A stretch of 64,000 nucleotides of DNA from Dendrophyllia cribrosa (taxonomy: Eukaryota > Cnidaria > Anthozoa > Scleractinia > Dendrophylliidae). The position numbers were made by a program, and so were the translations under genes. Below are positions 60,903-64,000 of the stretch, in pieces. The first letter of the stretch is position 1; the number at the start of each line of letters is the position of its first letter. The notes below the pieces were generated by a model that saw only the letters and a program-made list of their open reading frames with translations, did not search any database and was not told the origin of the DNA. The stretch covers positions 9,728,791 through 9,792,790 of the forward strand of contig JAJLRJ010000009.1 in assembly GCA_024195265.1 (NCBI GenBank). Reading direction: 5' to 3'.

Positions 60903-61316
60903 CCCGGGGGGGGGGGGGGGCACTCAACAAAGTTTTTTACGGGGATGCTCCGCCCCAGTCTAAACCCTTACCCTTTCATATACCGTTTTTGACAGAAAAG
61001 GTACCCCTTTCATATACCTTTCATTGAAAATGGTACCCCTTTCTTACAGCCTTTACGTGCGTCTGTTTGATATATTTTGAAAGGCGCTTTCTATAATTCT
61101 TAAATGGCAGTTTTCCCTACTTTTTTATACTTCAACTCGCGTTTTCCCTACCCTTTCCTATACTTCGTGAAATCCCTACCCTTTCATAAACTTCAACTCG
61201 TGAAAGCCTTACCCTTTCATATACCTTCAGCTTCAAAAAGGTACCTCTTTCGGGCGGAGCGTCCCGTATCGCCCATAGGAAGTACCCCCCGGGGGGGGGG
61301 GGGGGGGGGGGGGGGC
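60903..61316. mobile_element. Poly-G-bounded repeat with TACCCTTTCATATACC units
   Basis: A G run near 60906-60922 and another at 61289-61315 bound about 400 bp with imperfect repeats of TACCCTTTCATATAC and GAAAAGGTACC. GGATGCTCCGCCC and GGGCGGAGCGTCC are inverted near the ends. Confidence 0.65.
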
Positions 61317-61639
61317 AACGGGCGGTCAAGAAATCGAAATTGCCACTCTGGTGGAATTTTGAAGTTTTTAATAAGTAGCAGTTACACTGTCTCTTTAGTT
61401 TACAAGCTCCTGGCCATAATCATTAAACCTAAATTTAATCATTAAAACTAAATTTTTTGATGAATGAGTTTTTTGGATGATACAAAAAGTAAATTCCTGG
61501 TAATGAGAGGCAAAAGATGTATTTCAAAGAGAAATATTTACCTTTAATTTACCTATGCTCAAAGAAAATCAATGTCTATCTTGTATTAGTCGATAATATA
61601 CTCAATAAATTTTTTAACCAAATTCTTTTTCACTTTCAG

Positions 61640-61705
61640 GTTGTCTTTGTTGGTCCATTTGAGCACCACTCGAATATTCTACCTTGGAAAGAAACTGGGA
61701 CAAAG
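61640..61705 (+). CDS. PLP enzyme gene, exon (last visible)
   Basis: Acceptor TTTCACTTTCAG, donor ACAAAG|GTAATG. It encodes VVFVGPFEHHSNILPWKETG followed by TK. This is the strongly conserved V...GPYEHHSN.LPWRE motif before the active-site region. Later exons, including the catalytic lysine, were not found, so the gene continues past the window or in sequence that I could not parse. Confidence 0.82.
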
Positions 61706-62003
61706 GTAATGATTGCTAATAATAGGTTATTAACAGTGATTTTATAAAACCTGCAGTCAAACAAAATTTAGTAGCCCAGTGTCTAGTCCTTAAAAAGAGA
61801 GGAAAACTGAATTAGCATCTAAAATACATTTTATGGAGGCGGATAATTCTTAAAGCCCAGCCTTCTGGTCTCGTTAGCATGTGCAAAATTCAAAATAATT
61901 TTTATTTTTATAATTTTTAATCAACATAAAATAGTTATCTTCCGCCATTGATGAAAAAGGTCTATATTTAGCTAGACATTACAGCTTGATATAGTAATAT
62001 ATC

Positions 62004-62410
62004 CCGGGGGGGGGGAGGTACTTGACCAATATTTGGGTATAGGGGTGCCGCTGAGGGTCTGAGACCCTGATCCTGTTTACAACAAAAATAAACGAAAATA
62101 CCTACCCTGTGTAGGACAACACCCTCTATTTTAGGACCCTGTCTAGGACACGCCTCGAGCGTGGTTATTGATCTGAGCTTTAAAAAATGGTAGACGGATC
62201 CTTTGAAAAGAAAACGACTTCGCCTTCGCATGAATATACTAATCACGACAAGGTAAGTTGCCACAAGCGCTAAAGTAACTGGAACCATACCCTGTTTAGG
62301 ACAGACTCGCGTTAAATTATATACCCTGTTCAGGACAAAAATGCCAAAAACCATACCCTGTCCAGCGGCACGTCCCCGTATAGGTCATATAAGGGAGTAC
62401 ACCCCCCGGG
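62004..62410. mobile_element. MITE-like repeat with CCCGGGGGG/CCCCCCGGG termini
   Basis: CCCGGGGGGGGGAGGTACT at the left and GGGAGTACACCCCCCGGG at the right are inverted. ACCCTGTNTAGGACA is repeated four or five times between them. It is related in style to the 60903 element. Confidence 0.7.
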
Positions 62411-63605
62411 TAATATATATAGATAGGCTGAGCCTAACAGCGTAGCACTTTGAACAAGCTTAACTAAGGTGAAACTTAACTAAGGTGAAAGGTCGGAAGC
62501 ACAGGAATTAAAATTGACGACCGGGCTATTTTTCAGTTTTAGCAATTCTCAAAAACAGTAAGCTTAAGGCTTATTACCCGACAGTCAGCACAGTACATTT
62601 AGACCGTACAAAAGTTCACAAAAACAACTTTTCTCTGTCTAGAATAACTAGTACGACTACTTTCCGAATAAAATACAGTTGTTGTTTGCCAAAAATTGCT
62701 CGAGAAACTGATTTGGAAATCAAAAATGCACAAAAATATTTGCATAAGGCGACGCGAGTGAAGTCTAAGTCTTGTTTTGTTTCCATAAAATCGCTTTTCA
62801 ATCTATGTAATGAATGAACAAACACATAAAAATGGACAACACAATCTTCTTTCCACAAATTTGATTAAAATCTCCATCAGTTTATGTTTAAAAGCAAAAC
62901 GCGTACCATTTTAATATAGCGCATCAAGCTGCCTTTGATGAACTTCAAGAAATCGATACAACTGAAGTTAAGATCGTTTTAATTGAAATAATTCTCCAAA
63001 ACTACACAAGAACACAAAGAAAAAGTCAATCACAGATTGATATCAACATAAATTCCCATCGAAAAATGTAGTCTGTTCAGTTTACCTTTGAGTCCCTCGC
63101 TTGCTTGTTAATTCTCTAAATCTCCGCTCCTTTGGTTCTGAAATCCGTCGCATTAAAATGAAGTTCCTCGAAGCAAGATTTTATCCCAGAAAGCTCTTCT
63201 TTTTCTACTAAAGCGGCTTCTGAGTATCCCTTAATTAGTACCCCTGTCTTGAGTAGCAAACCGTGAAAAAAGCAGGGAAATAACGACTTTACTCGTCCGC
63301 TAAACACTGACCAGCGAAAGATCCAAACTTTTTAAAACATGTTTACCGAGCTGACGGCTGTGTAGCCGCGCGAAAAACAAAGCCTCAAAGATCCCGGATG
63401 TTGATGACGTCGTACGCGCATGTTTTGCGAAGTCATACGAGCCCGCGAGCTAGCCCAAAGCGTACGGCGGGCGTTCGGCGGGCGGGCACACAACGCGCCC
63501 GCGAAACATTCCGCTAGCCATGACCATGAAAAATGACGGCATTGCCGACTTTCATATCGTTAGGAACTGGGAACGAGTCCTGCACCCGCCGGACAAATTT
63601 TCAAG
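62411..63605. other. No gene recognised; GC-rich promoter-like end
   Basis: 62411-63350 show nothing recognisable. 63360-63600 are GC- and CpG-rich (CCGCGCG, GGGCGTTCGGCGGGCGGGC) and lie directly before the THAP-like start, as expected of a promoter. Confidence 0.45.
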
Positions 63606-64000
63606 ATGGCGTCGACGGCGGCAGGATTTGAATCGGAAAGAAAGTCAGAGAACAAGAATATAAAGTGGCATTGGAACTGTGCAGGGGCGCTATGTACGAA
63701 CAACTGGAGAACACAGACTCCTGGGCTGGAATACTATTCCCTCAGAGGGATTGAGAACAATGAAAGCTTAAAAATAGCGTATGCGAAAGTCAGGGAAAGT
63801 GCTTAAAAATAGTAATATCAATTGGAAGAAAGCAGTAATTTGCTCAAAGCATTGGTCCTCTGGAAAGCGAGAAAACTTGGAGGATCTTCCAGACCTTGCT
63901 TCTTCGCCAGAGTACGTGCAAAGACTTAAAAACTCAAAATCTTCCGTAACAAAAAGGGACAAAAAGCTTGTTGCTGCGAAGCGTTCGCTGGATCAGGGTA
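63606..64000 (+). CDS. THAP-type zinc finger protein, N-terminus (apparent frameshift)
   Basis: ATG in Kozak context (TCAAGATGGCG). Residues 22-36 give WNCAGALCTNNW (C-x4-C followed by NW), then EYYSLRG. After a +1 shift near 63790-63805 the sequence continues WKKAVICSKHWSSGKRENLE (C-x2-H). C-x4-C...W...C-x2-H is the THAP domain signature, a DNA-binding fold of animal regulators and P-element-like transposases. The shift may be a real lesion, a small intron or an assembly error. The gene runs off the window. Confidence 0.6.

Overview
The window looks like nuclear DNA of an animal, most likely a cnidarian such as a coral or sea anemone. It is AT-rich, has small coding exons with GT..AG introns, and is full of short hairpin transposons. 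Host genes with recognisable exons are a TRAF/MATH-type gene (minus strand, 48760-47225), a class-V aminotransferase-like PLP enzyme (plus strand, 54922-61705) and the start of a THAP-type zinc-finger gene at the right edge. The phylum is inferred from gene style and element type, not shown by a marker gene.

The centre holds two Polinton/Maverick (adintovirus-like) proviruses, one inserted inside the other. The outer element B spans 6750-45348, has terminal inverted repeats beginning AGTAG, and is flanked by the exact 6-bp duplication AGCGGT (6744-6749 and 45349-45354). It landed in the middle of a short hairpin transposon of which two unbroken copies occur further right. Two later insertions cut B's DNA polymerase gene: a 4.1-kb foldback element (27397-31498) and the complete inner provirus A (9775-27013, 17,239 bp), flanked by the exact 6-bp duplication TTTCTT. 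Without its two inserts and their duplications B measures about 17.25 kb, almost the same as A.

Both proviruses carry the same colinear gene set. At one end are a VLTF3-like transcription factor, a 2-TM protein, an unknown small protein and a phage-like fibre. A32/FtsK-type packaging ATPase follows, then a divergent promoter. The virion block comes next: coiled-coil virion protein, penton, small basic core protein, double-jelly-roll major capsid protein, a GG-motif minor protein, adenain-like protease, a DUF5679-like zinc ribbon and a PLA2 protein. The far end has the integrase with a chromodomain, a coiled-coil protein, an AT-hook/zinc-finger protein and protein-primed type B DNA polymerase. 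A's capsid, penton, ATPase, PLA2, integrase and polymerase frames are open, but A has two stops in the fibre and a frameshift in the coiled-coil gene. B is more decayed: ATPase, penton, VLTF3, the small unknown gene and polymerase are all broken.

The most interesting signal is translational. In both elements neither the protease nor the integrase has an AUG before its first catalytic residue. Each lies in the -1 frame of the gene before it, and each opens at a slippery A-tract heptamer (A AAA AAC or A AAA AAG). This suggests a retrovirus-like Gag-Pro and Gag-Int frameshift strategy in a DNA provirus. Other unusual points are fully palindromic hairpin termini, a set of perfect CCCACGCGTGGG palindromes at the VLTF3 end, a TAAACGCA promoter-like motif before early genes, PxxxPR arrays at the polymerase N-terminus, and a strong contrast between nearly identical replication genes and highly divergent capsid genes in the two elements.
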